Positions 43,334 through 51,847 are shown, counted from the first letter of the stretch. The stretch is DNA of 64,000 nt from an uncultured Eubacteriales bacterium (GCA_900540805.1 UQHL01000005.1:71094-135093); one strand, 5' to 3'. Numbers and translations are program-made. Notes: generated by a model not told the origin, from the letters alone.

Positions 43334-43912
43334 ATGAAGAGAAAAATCGAAAAATATTTAGAATCTAAAGAAAAAAGTAAATACGATAATTTGGATAGAA
43401 TATTAGAAATGTGTTTAACTGGAGAAATAGAAAGACTATTATCTAAATATTCTGGTGTAGGTATTTATCCTTCATTTTATAAAGATGGTAAAACTATTCA
43501 ATTAAATTATAATTATAATAATATTTATGTAATTATTGACTTCTTTGAAGACAAGTATAATCTCGTTGTATATTATTCAGGAATAAGTGTAGATGATTTA
43601 GAAAAACTTTTCATTGATAATGATTATCAAGATGATTTTGATTTAAAAAATTTAATTAGAGAAATTGATTTAAAAATAAGAAATCATCCCAAATTAAGGG
43701 ATCTAACTTTAATAGAAAAGAAGAAGAAGCTATATGCCTTAATAGCTTGGATTAGCTGGTGTTTACCTATTGTGATATGTGGAAGCATTGCGATATATGG
43801 TTTTATTAACAAGGAAACTATAAAAGGAAATATTTGGTGGGGAATATTCTTTATAGCAATACCTTTAATAGTGGGGTGTATATTTGATTTGAAATCCAAA
43901 CGATTAAAATAA
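43334..43912 (+). CDS. Candidate immunity protein with two membrane helices
   Basis: 192 residues, 24 bp after the toxin tip, AAAGGGCGATCTGTCAAT upstream. A soluble, Lys-rich N-terminal 130 residues (KYLESKEKSKYDNLDRILEM) precedes two TM helices (LIAWISWCLPIVICGSIAIYG; IWWGIFFIAIPLIVGCIFDL). Position directly after an RHS tip, matching AT content and membrane anchoring fit an immunity protein to a membrane-acting toxin. A truncated paralogue follows the second tip (44420-44706). Not a family I recognise by name. Confidence 0.65.
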   Translation: MKRKIEKYLESKEKSKYDNLDRILEMCLTGEIERLLSKYSGVGIYPSFYKDGKTIQLNYNYNNIYVIIDFFEDKYNLVVYYSGISVDDLEKLFIDNDYQDDFDLKNLIREIDLKIRNHPKLRDLTLIEKKKKLYALIAWISWCLPIVICGSIAIYGFINKETIKGNIWWGIFFIAIPLIVGCIFDLKSKRLK

Positions 43913-43982
43913 ATACGAGAAAGTTTTAATTTCAAATGATTAAAGTAAATTTCCTAGTTATTATGGTATTAAGAATGCGTGT

Positions 43983-44345
43983 GTGCATTCTCGTTGTCCT
44001 GTCTGTTCAATTCGCATTTTTGCCACAGTATTTGTTGTAAAAACCATGAATTTTGTGGCAAAATCTTTTGGTAAAACCACAGCATTGACAGGTCTCATAA
44101 ACTTTGGGTTTAATCTCTATGAAAATAATTGGCAGATAGACGGCGCAATGCTATTAGATACCGCTATTGATACAGCAATTGGTTTAGGTGCATATGGTTT
44201 GGCAGCAGGAACAACATCTCTTGTACTGGGCGGGCTTGCTATGGCGGGAGTTGCTATACCGGGTATTGTGGTTGTAGGAGGAATTATACTATTGAGTATA
44301 GGTTTTGAGTGGCTCATTAGAGAAATTACAGGATATAAGAACTAA
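43983..44345 (+). pseudogene. Orphan toxin tip fragment (second copy)
   Basis: Its last 80 residues are homologous to the end of the first tip: LYENNWQIDGAMLLDTAIDT and AIGLGAYGLAAGTTSLVLGG against HENGFNFTDKSMWIDTGIDT and AIGMGAYSLAMGTASLATAG, both ending GFE[WH]LIR[EA]ITGY. The upstream part is not RHS core and has no good start. It is a displaced tip of the kind stored downstream of RHS genes. Confidence 0.75.
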
Positions 44346-44419
44346 CAATGAAATAAGTTAATAGCAGATTGAGTAATGTCGGTCTGCTATTAACAAAATA
44401 TCTTTATGGGGGCATAAAA

Positions 44420-44706
44420 ATGGAAGGAAAGATAACACGATATTTCAAATATAGGAAAATTAATAAGTATCTAAAATCGAAAAATAACAGCCAATATAAT
44501 TGTTTGGATAATATATTGATATATTATGTAAATGGAAAACTGCAAAAAATATTAGAAAGCTATAATTTAAAAAAAATTAATATTTATCCGTTAATAAGTA
44601 AAAAGGGGAATTATTTACAGATTGAATGTTTTTTTATAATCTAACGGTTGATATTGGATTTGATGAAAATAGTTTTGATTATATAATATATTTAAGCAAG
44701 GTATAA
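44420..44706 (+). pseudogene. Frameshifted paralogue of the immunity protein
   Basis: Starts ATG 44420 (GGGGGCATAAAA upstream). KINKYLKSKNNSQYNCLDNI parallels KIEKYLESKEKSKYDNLDRI of the intact gene. The frame closes at 44643 after a run of seven T, but reading on in another frame gives TVDIGFDENSFDYIIYLSKV to a stop at 44706, matching the intact protein's IIDFFEDKYNLVVYYSG. The membrane part is absent. Decayed partner of the orphan tip. Confidence 0.7.
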
Positions 44707-44744
44707 AAACGCCGCAATTATTTGGCGAACAAGGTGGGGGAGAT

Positions 44745-44879
44745 ATGGCGAGGAAAAAGAAAATGGTCATAATATTCAGTTCGATAGGCACGTTTTTGGT
44801 CGCCGTGGAAATCGCGGCTGTCGTTTGCGTTTTGGTGTTCGTTAAAATTAGGCAATTTCACATTCTATATAATTCATGA
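44745..44879 (+). CDS. Small single-span membrane protein, 44 residues
   Basis: ATG after GGTGGGGGAGAT. A basic start (MARKKKM) is followed by a hydrophobic segment (VIIFSSIGTFLVAVEIAAVV). Composition is less AT-rich than the toxin tips beside it. No family recognised; it may be the remnant of an older gene. Confidence 0.4.
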   Translation: MARKKKMVIIFSSIGTFLVAVEIAAVVCVLVFVKIRQFHILYNS

Positions 44880-44940
44880 TTACGCAGCAAACGTTACAAA
44901 GAAAATGACGTTAAGTATAGAATTTATTGAAAAAAAGTAA

Positions 44941-44970
44941 AACCGAACTGCTCGTATAAGCAGCTCGGTT
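44941..44970. terminator. Bidirectional terminator between the RHS locus and the ParE/Phd pair
   Basis: AACCGAACTGCT (44941-44952) pairs with AGCAGCTCGGTT (44959-44970) with one mismatch; T-rich after and A-rich before. It touches the ParE stop codon. Confidence 0.8.
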
Positions 44971-45290
44971 TATTTTAATATAGTCAAATAATTTGAATAT
45001 CTATAAACTACTCTCATGATATTTGCAATTTTGCTTTCCACATCAATGGTATAAAAGACTAAATAGTTCTCTACTCGTTTCCAGCGATATAAAAAGTTTA
45101 ATGGAACGTTGGTTGCTTCCAATTCTTTTCCTGATAAGGGAAAGCTTTTGAGCCGCTGAAATTGTGTAAGTAACACATTATATAACTTTAAAGCGGCAGT
45201 TGGAGCACATAAGGTGACAGCGATATATTCGAGCATTTCGGCAATATCCTTTTGTTCCTCTGGAAGTAATTTGATCCCACAATTTTTCAT
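44970..45290 (-). CDS. RelE/ParE-family toxin
   Basis: 106 residues. IKLLPEEQKDIAEMLEYIAV and NFLYRWKRVENYLVFYTID, ending IANIMRVVYRYSNYL, give the ParE/RelE fold with its conserved basic residues. It inhibits gyrase or cleaves mRNA depending on subfamily; which one cannot be told here. The ATG lies 9 bases after the antitoxin stop, with GGAG upstream. Confidence 0.85.
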   Translation of the reverse strand: MKNCGIKLLPEEQKDIAEMLEYIAVTLCAPTAALKLYNVLLTQFQRLKSFPLSGKELEATNVPLNFLYRWKRVENYLVFYTIDVESKIANIMRVVYRYSNYLTILK

Positions 45291-45299
45291 ACTGGTTTT

Positions 45300-45545
45300 T
45301 CATCTCCGCCATAAACTTATCAGCGGAAACCGTAGGGGGATACCACTTAGGAGCTGATCTTCAGCCTTTTTCTGTTTTTGATATAAATCCATTTTTGCCA
45401 TGGTGCGGTTATAAACTTCCATACTCATGAGCATCATATCGCCATGGCCGTTTTGGATAATAAAAATCGGCTCGTCAGAAGTCCTGCATTTTTCAGTGAT
45501 TTCGGAAGTATTCTTTAAGTCTTTAATCGGTATAATTTTGGCCAC
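45300..45545 (-). CDS. Phd/YefM-family antitoxin, probably frameshifted at its C-terminus
   Basis: 81 residues from GTG 45545 (GAGGAG upstream). IIPIKDLKNTSEITEKCRTS and DEPIFIIQNGHGDMMLMSME are the Phd/YefM DNA-binding domain. The last ten residues (LRFPLISLWRR) are unlike the family. One extra C in the run of five C would instead read IPPTVSADKFMAEMKNQYEK, a typical antitoxin C-terminus that binds the toxin. So one base may have been lost near 45333. Confidence 0.75.
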   Translation of the reverse strand: MAKIIPIKDLKNTSEITEKCRTSDEPIFIIQNGHGDMMLMSMEVYNRTMAKMDLYQKQKKAEDQLLSGIPLRFPLISLWRR

Positions 45546-45574
45546 AAATCACTCCTCACCTTAAAGGGGAGTAT

Positions 45575-45603
45575 TTTATACCACTTTCTTTATTTTATGT
45601 CAA
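45575..45603 (-). promoter_or_regulatory. Promoter of the Phd-ParE operon
   Basis: Minus strand TTGACA (45603-45598), 17-bp spacer, TATAAA (45580-45575), 30 bp before the GTG start. A perfect palindrome TACTCATGCATGAGTA lies upstream at 45633-45648 and could bind a regulator. Confidence 0.75.
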
Positions 45604-45684
45604 TAGGAGAGAACTATTTTGAAAGAAAGAGGTACTCATGCATGAGTATCTATTTTTGAATGTTTAGAACTTATGTATTGGTCT

Positions 45685-45798
45685 TTAATCGGTGCGACCG
45701 AGTAAATAGTCCAACGAAACTTCAAAGATTTCTGCAAGCAGAATTAGATTATCTAACGAGGAGATATAGTTGAATCTTTTCAAGTTGGCAATGTAACA
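45685..45798 (-). pseudogene. C-terminal remnant of an XRE-family regulator
   Basis: The last 37 residues read YISSLDNLILLAEIFEVSLD followed by YLLGRTD and a stop, the standard end of an XRE helix-turn-helix domain. The frame upstream is not XRE-like and runs into tRNA sequence, so the gene is truncated. Relic of a mobile element beside the tRNA gene. Confidence 0.65.
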
Positions 45799-45842
45799 TG
45801 TAAATATATGGACTTGTCTAAGAAATGAGACTAAAAAAACAA

Positions 45843-45873
45843 CCTCAATCCCTTTTGTTATGAGGGATTGAGG
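45843..45873 (-). terminator. Terminator after tRNA-Leu
   Basis: CCTCAATCCC (45843-45852) pairs with GGGATTGAGG (45864-45873). The minus strand continues TTGTTTTTTTAG. Confidence 0.85.
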
Positions 45874-45876
45874 CAC

Positions 45877-45964
45877 TGGTGCCGCTGGCCGGAGTCGAAC
45901 CGGCACGGAGGATTAGTCCAATGGATTTTGAGTCCATCGCGTCTGCCAATTTCACCACAGCGGC
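45877..45964 (-). tRNA. tRNA-Leu (anticodon CAA)
   Basis: 88 nt including an encoded CCA. Acceptor GCCGCTG pairs with CAGCGGC. D-arm has TGGTGAAATTGGCAGACGCG. The anticodon stem ATGGA/TCCAT holds loop CTCAAAA (anticodon CAA). A long variable arm as in type II tRNAs is followed by the T-arm GGTTCGACTCC. The type II shape and anticodon both give leucine. Confidence 0.95.
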
Positions 45965-46053
45965 ATAAAAGAAAAATGAATTGTGAAACATTAATATTAT
46001 ATACGATAGAGAAGAAAAAATCAAGCGTTTTTTAATTCTTTTTTCTCTTTTCC

Positions 46054-46082
46054 TTGCGATTTTTTTTATTTCGTGGTAAAAT
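46054..46082 (+). promoter_or_regulatory. Probable polA promoter
   Basis: TTGCGA (46054-46059), 17-bp spacer, TAAAAT (46077-46082), 30 bp upstream of the polA ATG. Weak -35 element. Confidence 0.5.
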
Positions 46083-46111
46083 AATATCAACGACATTAAG
46101 GAACTCTTTTT

Positions 46112-48688
46112 ATGGAAAAATTAGTATTAATTGACGGCAACAGTCTGCTCAACAGAGCTTATTATGCCACCCCCGTATTCACGTCGAAAAGCGGCTTGCC
46201 TACAAACGGTATTTTCGGCTTCGTCAAGCTGCTTTTGAAGCTTATTTCAGATAAAAAGCCGACATATCTGGCTGTGGCCTTCGATCTTCACGCGCCGACG
46301 TTCCGTCATGAGATGTATGCCGATTATAAGGCAGGACGTAAGCCGATGCCCGAAGATCTCGTCGTGCAGGTGCCTATTCTCAAAGAGGTCTTATCCCTCA
46401 TGAAAATCAAGATCTGCGAGCTTCAGGGCTACGAGGCGGACGATATCATAGGAACGCTCGCCAAACGTTTTGCCGTACAGACATATATCTATACAGGCGA
46501 CAGGGACTCGTATCAGTTAGTGGACGATACGACCAACGTCTGTTATACGCGTAAAGGCGTCAGCGATATTCTCGAGCTTTCCGTCGAAAACTTCAAAGAT
46601 GAGGTAGGCCTGACGCCCGTACAGATCATCGATTTAAAAGCCTTAATGGGTGATAAATCGGACAATATTCCGGGAGTTGCAGGTATCGGTGAAAAGTCTG
46701 CCTATCATCTTCTGGAAGAATACCAAACGCTTGACGGTGTTTACGCACACCTTGACGAGATAAAAGGAGCTCTGAATAAGAAATTATCCGAAAATAAGGA
46801 AACTGCGTATTTTTCCCAACGTCTCGCTACAATAGATACCGAAGTCCCGATCGGAGTGACCTTGGCAGACTGTATTTTAAGAATGCCTTTTTCGCATACG
46901 GTACGCGAAAAGTTTGCCGAACTCGATTTCCGAAGCATGATTTCTCTTTCGATTTTTGACGATAACGATGCGTCTGATATCAAAGGGCAGAGTGCTGAAA
47001 ATATGCCCGGCGTTTCCGAAGTTTTTCCCTCAAACATGGATGCTGCTGTTATGGCTGCGGAAAATAGGGGAAAGTTTATCGCCTGTGATTGGACCAACGA
47101 CTGTTTCCGTTTCTTTTTAGACGACGAACAATCTGCAGAATACGTCTTGCCGATTAAAGAAAATCTTTTAGATGTCGGTTATTTTATCCATTCACTAAAG
47201 CCGTTGCTCGACAGTATCTTCGGCGGCGAAAAAACAGTTATCCTTTACAATTCCAAAGATATCCGTCATCGCTTGCAGGAACTGTCGGTAGAATTTTCCG
47301 CTCCCTTCGAAGATGTTTCTCTGATGAAATATCTCGCAGAAGGAACGGGAAATTCCGATAACCTGGATTTTTGCTTAAATTATTATTCTCTGCCCATACA
47401 AAATCGGGCTTATGGTATCTATGCGCTTTACAATATCTTCGGGGACACTTTGGACGAGGAGGAAAAGAAACTCTACCGCGATATCGAACTGCCTTTATCC
47501 GTCGTTCTTTTCGATATGGAAAAAGTGGGGGTATGGGTGGACGGCAATATTTTGAATGAATTTTCTCTAAAATACAGCACGGAATTAAAAGGCCTTACCG
47601 AGCGGATTTATCAGTTGGCGGGGGAAAAATTCAATATTAATTCTCCCGTTCAGCTGGGAAAAATTCTCTTCGAAAAATTGAAGATAGGCGACGGCGGAAC
47701 ACAAAAAAGCAAAGTAAAGAAAAATTACAGCACTACGGCCGAGATACTCGAAAAGTATGCCGAGGATTACGAAATCGTCCGCCTTTTGCTGCGTTACAGG
47801 CAGATACAAAAGCTCAATTCCACTTATGTGGAAGGATTTAAGCCTCTGATTGCCGAGGGGAAGGTTCATACGACTTACAATCAAATGAATACAGCGACGG
47901 GGCGGCTTTCCAGCGCCAACCCAAATTTGCAAAATATTCCCGTCAGAAACGAGGAAGGGAAGGAGCTTAGAAAAATCTTTGTAGCCGGCCCCGGAAACGT
48001 ATTGGTAGATGCTGACTATTCTCAAATCGAACTTCGCCTTCTTGCGCATTTTTCGGGCTGTAAAGAGCTTGTGGAAGCCTATCGTGCCCATAAGGATATC
48101 CATTCTATTACGGCCTCACAGGTATTCGGCGTCCCAATCGATAAAGTAACGTCACAAATGCGGCGCAGCGCAAAAGCTGTCAATTTCGGAATCATTTACG
48201 GAATCAGTTCCTTCGGCTTGGGAAAGGATCTCGGGATCAGTGCAAAAAAAGCGAAAGAATATATCGACAAATATTTCGAGACGTATTCCGACGTAAAAAA
48301 ATATATGGACGAAAACGTCGAAAAGGCAAAACGTGACGGATATATCACCACGCTGTTCGGCCGCAGGCGGGTAATAAACGAGCTGAAATCCTCAAATTAT
48401 AACGTTCGTTCTTTTGGCGAAAGAGCCGCCATGAATATGCCCTTGCAGGGGTCCAGCGCCGACATCATCAAAATTGCCATGATAAACGTCTATAAAAAGC
48501 TTAACGAATGCAATCTTCGCGCGAGACTGGTGCTGCAGGTTCATGACGAACTGGTTATCGATTGCCCCGAAGAGGAGAAAGATATCGTCTCCGGGATATT
48601 AAAGACAGAAATGGAAAATGCGGTTGCTCTCAAGGTTCCGCTCACCGTCGAAGTAGGCTGCGGAAAAAATTGGTTCGCAGCAAAATAG
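46112..48688 (+). CDS. polA: DNA polymerase I
   Basis: 858 residues. Residues 1-290 form the 5'-3' exonuclease (LVLIDGNSLLNRAYYA; GYEADDIIGTLAKRF; GDKSDNIPGVAGIGEKSAYH). The middle domain (about 300-470) occupies the place of the 3'-5' exonuclease, but the expected Asp-x-Glu is missing (KFIACDWTND), so proofreading is probably lost as in many Firmicutes. The polymerase domain has DYSQIELRLLAHFSG (motif A), RRSAKAVNFGIIYGISSFG (motif B) and LQVHDELVI (motif C). Replication-fragment processing and repair. The next gene, coaE, follows 90 bp on. Confidence 0.97.
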   Translation: MEKLVLIDGNSLLNRAYYATPVFTSKSGLPTNGIFGFVKLLLKLISDKKPTYLAVAFDLHAPTFRHEMYADYKAGRKPMPEDLVVQVPILKEVLSLMKIKICELQGYEADDIIGTLAKRFAVQTYIYTGDRDSYQLVDDTTNVCYTRKGVSDILELSVENFKDEVGLTPVQIIDLKALMGDKSDNIPGVAGIGEKSAYHLLEEYQTLDGVYAHLDEIKGALNKKLSENKETAYFSQRLATIDTEVPIGVTLADCILRMPFSHTVREKFAELDFRSMISLSIFDDNDASDIKGQSAENMPGVSEVFPSNMDAAVMAAENRGKFIACDWTNDCFRFFLDDEQSAEYVLPIKENLLDVGYFIHSLKPLLDSIFGGEKTVILYNSKDIRHRLQELSVEFSAPFEDVSLMKYLAEGTGNSDNLDFCLNYYSLPIQNRAYGIYALYNIFGDTLDEEEKKLYRDIELPLSVVLFDMEKVGVWVDGNILNEFSLKYSTELKGLTERIYQLAGEKFNINSPVQLGKILFEKLKIGDGGTQKSKVKKNYSTTAEILEKYAEDYEIVRLLLRYRQIQKLNSTYVEGFKPLIAEGKVHTTYNQMNTATGRLSSANPNLQNIPVRNEEGKELRKIFVAGPGNVLVDADYSQIELRLLAHFSGCKELVEAYRAHKDIHSITASQVFGVPIDKVTSQMRRSAKAVNFGIIYGISSFGLGKDLGISAKKAKEYIDKYFETYSDVKKYMDENVEKAKRDGYITTLFGRRRVINELKSSNYNVRSFGERAAMNMPLQGSSADIIKIAMINVYKKLNECNLRARLVLQVHDELVIDCPEEEKDIVSGILKTEMENAVALKVPLTVEVGCGKNWFAAK

Positions 48689-48692
48689 TATT

Positions 48693-48747
48693 TGTTTCAC
48701 GTAATTCATTTCACAAATAAATATTATGAAACAAAATACGTGAAACA
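48693..48747. repeat. Inverted half-sites resembling a split parS
   Basis: TGTTTCACGTA (48693-48703) and TACGTGAAACA (48737-48747), 33 bp apart, in the polA-coaE gap. The Bacillus-type parS is TGTTTCACGTGAAACA, so each arm resembles one parS half. The coaE start follows within 35 bp. Confidence 0.4.
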
Positions 48748-48777
48748 TATTATTGTAAGGGCAGCAAGGAGGGGCCT

Positions 48778-49401
48778 ATGCAAAATATAAAGATTGCCGT
48801 CACAGGCGGAATAGGCAGCGGAAAATCTACCGTTGCCGAGTTCCTTCGTTCCAAAAGATTACCTGTATTTTCCTGCGACCAAATTTATCATAAGCTTATT
48901 AAGCAAAAAGACTATCTCGCTGCCATAGAGGCCCGATTTCCCAATACCACAAAAGACGGAAAACTTCTTAAAGAAAAACTCTCTCAAATTGTTTTTACAG
49001 ACAAAGACGCATTAGAAGCATTAAACTCTATTACCCATCCGCTGATTATTAAAGAATTGGAAAAAGAAATGGAAGAAGTACAAGCGCCTTTCGTCTTTGC
49101 GGAAGTGCCTTTGCTTTTCGAAGGAAAATTCGATTCGCGTTTCGATCGAATTTTAGTCGTTTTGAGAGAGAAACATAGTCGGATACATGCTATCATGAAA
49201 CGGGATCGGCTTAAAGAAACATGTATAATTGCTCGCATGAACAATCAATTCGACTACGACAGAAACAAAGAAGCTCTCACAAAAAATAGAAAGGTTTTTC
49301 TTATTAATAACAACGATTCGCAGGAAGCTCTTGAAAAAGAGGTTTCTAATTTTCTAAAGTCAATAGGCTTTGATTGTGAAACTAATTCTGTGAAACAATA
49401 A
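48778..49401 (+). CDS. coaE: Dephospho-CoA kinase
   Basis: 207 residues, start after AAGGAGGGGCCT. P-loop IAVTGGIGSGKSTVAEFLRS at the start, THPLIIKELEKEME and FVFAEVPLLFEGKFDSRFDR in the middle, then RDRLKE: all CoaE signatures. Last step of coenzyme A synthesis. The polA-coaE order is common in Firmicutes. The gene closes with a strong terminator. Confidence 0.95.
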   Translation: MQNIKIAVTGGIGSGKSTVAEFLRSKRLPVFSCDQIYHKLIKQKDYLAAIEARFPNTTKDGKLLKEKLSQIVFTDKDALEALNSITHPLIIKELEKEMEEVQAPFVFAEVPLLFEGKFDSRFDRILVVLREKHSRIHAIMKRDRLKETCIIARMNNQFDYDRNKEALTKNRKVFLINNNDSQEALEKEVSNFLKSIGFDCETNSVKQ

Positions 49402-49417
49402 TCTTTTTGATTTTATT

Positions 49418-49453
49418 AAAGCCCTCCTTATCAATAAAGAGGGCTTTTTTTAT
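49418..49453 (+). terminator. coaE terminator
   Basis: AAAGCCCTC (49418-49426) pairs with GAGGGCTTT (49439-49447), followed by a T-run. Confidence 0.9.
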
Positions 49454-49542
49454 TACGTCAGACATAATTAATACGCGTGACGTATCTATATGCCTGATAT
49501 AGATATATTTATATGTCAGGCATAATATATATGTCTGACGTA
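49454..49542. repeat. Nested palindromes upstream of the glycogen operon
   Basis: Outer arms TACGTCAGACATA (49454-49466) and TATGTCTGACGTA (49530-49542) are exact inverse copies. Inner arms TATGCCTGA (49489-49497) and TCAGGCATA (49516-49524) repeat the same motif. Candidate regulator-binding array or long RNA stem. The rest of 49402-49954 holds the glgB promoter and a 170-nt leader; the minus-strand frame 49382-49708 there is not credible as a gene. Confidence 0.5.
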
Positions 49543-49751
49543 CTACACGGTAACCTACCGCAAAGGAAAGTATGTTCTTCTTATATTTACACATACTTAA
49601 TAAAAGGTTTTTTTCAAAGCTGTAAGCCATTCTCTTTTCAAGCGATAGACATGAGTGTATCAAAGTTTTCGTTTTGAGAGAGAAAATCGCACTATTCGAC
49701 AACATCATTGGAAAAAAATTGTAAAAAAGTTAATTTTTTTTCATTTTGGTC

Positions 49752-49780
49752 TTGAAAAAAATAAAAAAGTATAGTATAAT
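49752..49780 (+). promoter_or_regulatory. Promoter of the glycogen operon
   Basis: TTGAAA (49752-49757), 17-bp spacer, TATAAT (49775-49780). The transcript would have a leader of about 170 nt before glgB. Confidence 0.75.
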
Positions 49781-49954
49781 ACCTCTTAAGAACAACGGGT
49801 TTGTTTTCAACGTATTTTTTATACGTCTGCACTGAAAAGGATTTTTCGCGCTTTGATAATTTTTTTCAAAAATGAAATATTCGATCAGTCCTCGAAAAAT
49901 TTAGCCCCTTGTCGTTTCAAGCCCAATATCTTTTTAATTTCAGGAGAATATTAA

Positions 49955-51847
49955 ATGAGTGAATCCGATATCAATTTTCCTTTGCATCTATTCCATCACG
50001 GAACCAATTTCAAAGCGTATGAGACGATGGGTGCCCATCCTTTCACACGGGGCAGAAAACGCGGTTATGTTTTTCGGGTTTGGGCGCCTCACGCGAAAAA
50101 AGTTTCCGTCGTGGGGGATTTTAATCAATGGGATAAGGATTCCCATGTTATGGAACGGCTGATCGACAATGAAACCTTCGAACTTTTTATTTCCGGCGTA
50201 AAGCAATACGACTGCTATAAATATTGCATAGAAACCGCGGACGGTAAACAGCTCTTTAAGGCCGATCCTTATGCGTTTCATGCGGAAAATCCCGGGCCGG
50301 GTTCGTCCAATGCCTCTAAATTATATGATTTGTCGGGATTTAACTGGACGGATCGCGCATATTCGGACAAGCTGAAGCATAAAAATGTGTATGCGTCTCC
50401 GTTGAACATCTACGAGGTAAATCTTCTTTCCTGGAAGCTTCACGAGAACGGCAGCCCTTATACCTATCGCGAGCTTGCAGGCGAGCTTGTCGGCTACGTC
50501 AAAGAAATGGGATATACGCATGTGGAATTTATGCCCGTTACCGAATATCCGTTTGACGGCTCGTGGGGGTATCAGGTGACGGGATATTATGCCGTCACTT
50601 CGCGTTTGGGTACGCCGCACGATTTTATGTATCTCGTAAATGAATTTCATAACGCGGGGATCGGGGTTATTCTCGATTGGGTACCCGCACATTTTCCCAA
50701 AGACGCCTTCGGACTTTACGAGTTTGACGGCGAGCCCTTGTACGAGCCTTCGCAATGGGACAGAAAGGAAAATGAAGGCTGGGGGACGCGGAAATTTGAT
50801 TACGGCCGGGACGAAGTAATGTCGTTTCTCATTTCAGACGCGGTATTTTTCTTCGATAAATATCATATCGACGGATTGAGAGTGGACGCCGTAGCTTCCA
50901 TGCTTTATCTCGATTACGACAAACGTCCCGGGGAATGGATGCCGAATATTTACGGCGACAACAAAAACCTGGAGGCCGTAGCTTTCCTCCGCAGGCTCAA
51001 CGAGGCCGTATTCGGGTATTACCCGCAGGCTTTGATGATCGCCGAGGAATCGACCGCGTGGCCGCTGATTACGCGCCCTACGGACGCAGGAGGGCTGGGT
51101 TTCAATTTTAAGTGGAATATGGGCTGGATGAACGACGTCCTTTCCTATCTTTCCACAGATCCCATTTATCGGCAATATAACCATAACAAGCTTACTTTTT
51201 CGATGATGTACGCCTTTTCCGAAAATTATATACTGCCCATTTCCCACGACGAAGTGGTGCACGGAAAAGCTTCTCTGATCAGCAAAATGCCGGGCGCATA
51301 CGAGGATAAATTTGCGGGCGTACGCTCTTTTATGGGATATATGATGTCCCATCCAGGAAAAAAACTCAATTTCATGGGCAGTGAATTCGGACAGTTCAAG
51401 GAATGGGATTACAGCGAAGGAATCGAATTTTTCCTCAAAAAATATCCGCTTCACGATAAACTTTCAAGGGCCGTGCGCGACCTCAATCACTTTTATCTCG
51501 ACACCCCGGCCTTTTACGAGATCGAGGATTCGTGGGAAGGCTTCGAGTGGCTGGCTCCCAATGACGCCGACCGCAATTTTATTTCCTATATCCGCAAGGA
51601 CAAACAGGGTAATCAGATCGTCGTCCTGATCAATTTTTCGGGAGTGGAACTCACAAATTATACGTTAGGCATCGAAAAAGGCAAATATAAACTGATATTC
51701 AATACCGATTCCGTGAAATACGGCGGAAGCGGAGTCATGAAAAAACGTATTTTCACTACGACAAAGACGCCGAGTCACGGCAAGGAATATTCAATCAAAG
51801 TGGATATTCCCAAACTGACCTGCGTATATTTGACAAAAATAGACTGA
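49955..51847 (+). CDS. glgB: 1,4-alpha-glucan branching enzyme
   Basis: 630 residues, CAGGAGAATATTAA before ATG. N-terminal CBM48 (YVFRVWAPHAKKVSVVGDFN). GH13 barrel with DWVPAHFPKDAFGL, the nucleophile region DGLRVDAVASMLYLDY, acid/base Glu in ALMIAEESTAWP and ILPISHDEVVHG. A C-terminal all-beta domain closes it. Makes alpha-1,6 branches in glycogen. First gene of glgB-glgC-glgD-glgA. Confidence 0.97.
   Translation: MSESDINFPLHLFHHGTNFKAYETMGAHPFTRGRKRGYVFRVWAPHAKKVSVVGDFNQWDKDSHVMERLIDNETFELFISGVKQYDCYKYCIETADGKQLFKADPYAFHAENPGPGSSNASKLYDLSGFNWTDRAYSDKLKHKNVYASPLNIYEVNLLSWKLHENGSPYTYRELAGELVGYVKEMGYTHVEFMPVTEYPFDGSWGYQVTGYYAVTSRLGTPHDFMYLVNEFHNAGIGVILDWVPAHFPKDAFGLYEFDGEPLYEPSQWDRKENEGWGTRKFDYGRDEVMSFLISDAVFFFDKYHIDGLRVDAVASMLYLDYDKRPGEWMPNIYGDNKNLEAVAFLRRLNEAVFGYYPQALMIAEESTAWPLITRPTDAGGLGFNFKWNMGWMNDVLSYLSTDPIYRQYNHNKLTFSMMYAFSENYILPISHDEVVHGKASLISKMPGAYEDKFAGVRSFMGYMMSHPGKKLNFMGSEFGQFKEWDYSEGIEFFLKKYPLHDKLSRAVRDLNHFYLDTPAFYEIEDSWEGFEWLAPNDADRNFISYIRKDKQGNQIVVLINFSGVELTNYTLGIEKGKYKLIFNTDSVKYGGSGVMKKRIFTTTKTPSHGKEYSIKVDIPKLTCVYLTKID

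Noticed and set aside
45685..45906. 73-codon frame as an intact regulator
   Set aside because: Only the last 37 codons resemble an XRE domain; the first half is terminator and tRNA sequence, so it is listed as a remnant.
49382..49708. Minus-strand 108-codon frame between coaE and glgB
   Set aside because: Crosses the coaE terminator and the palindrome array and has no ribosome site.
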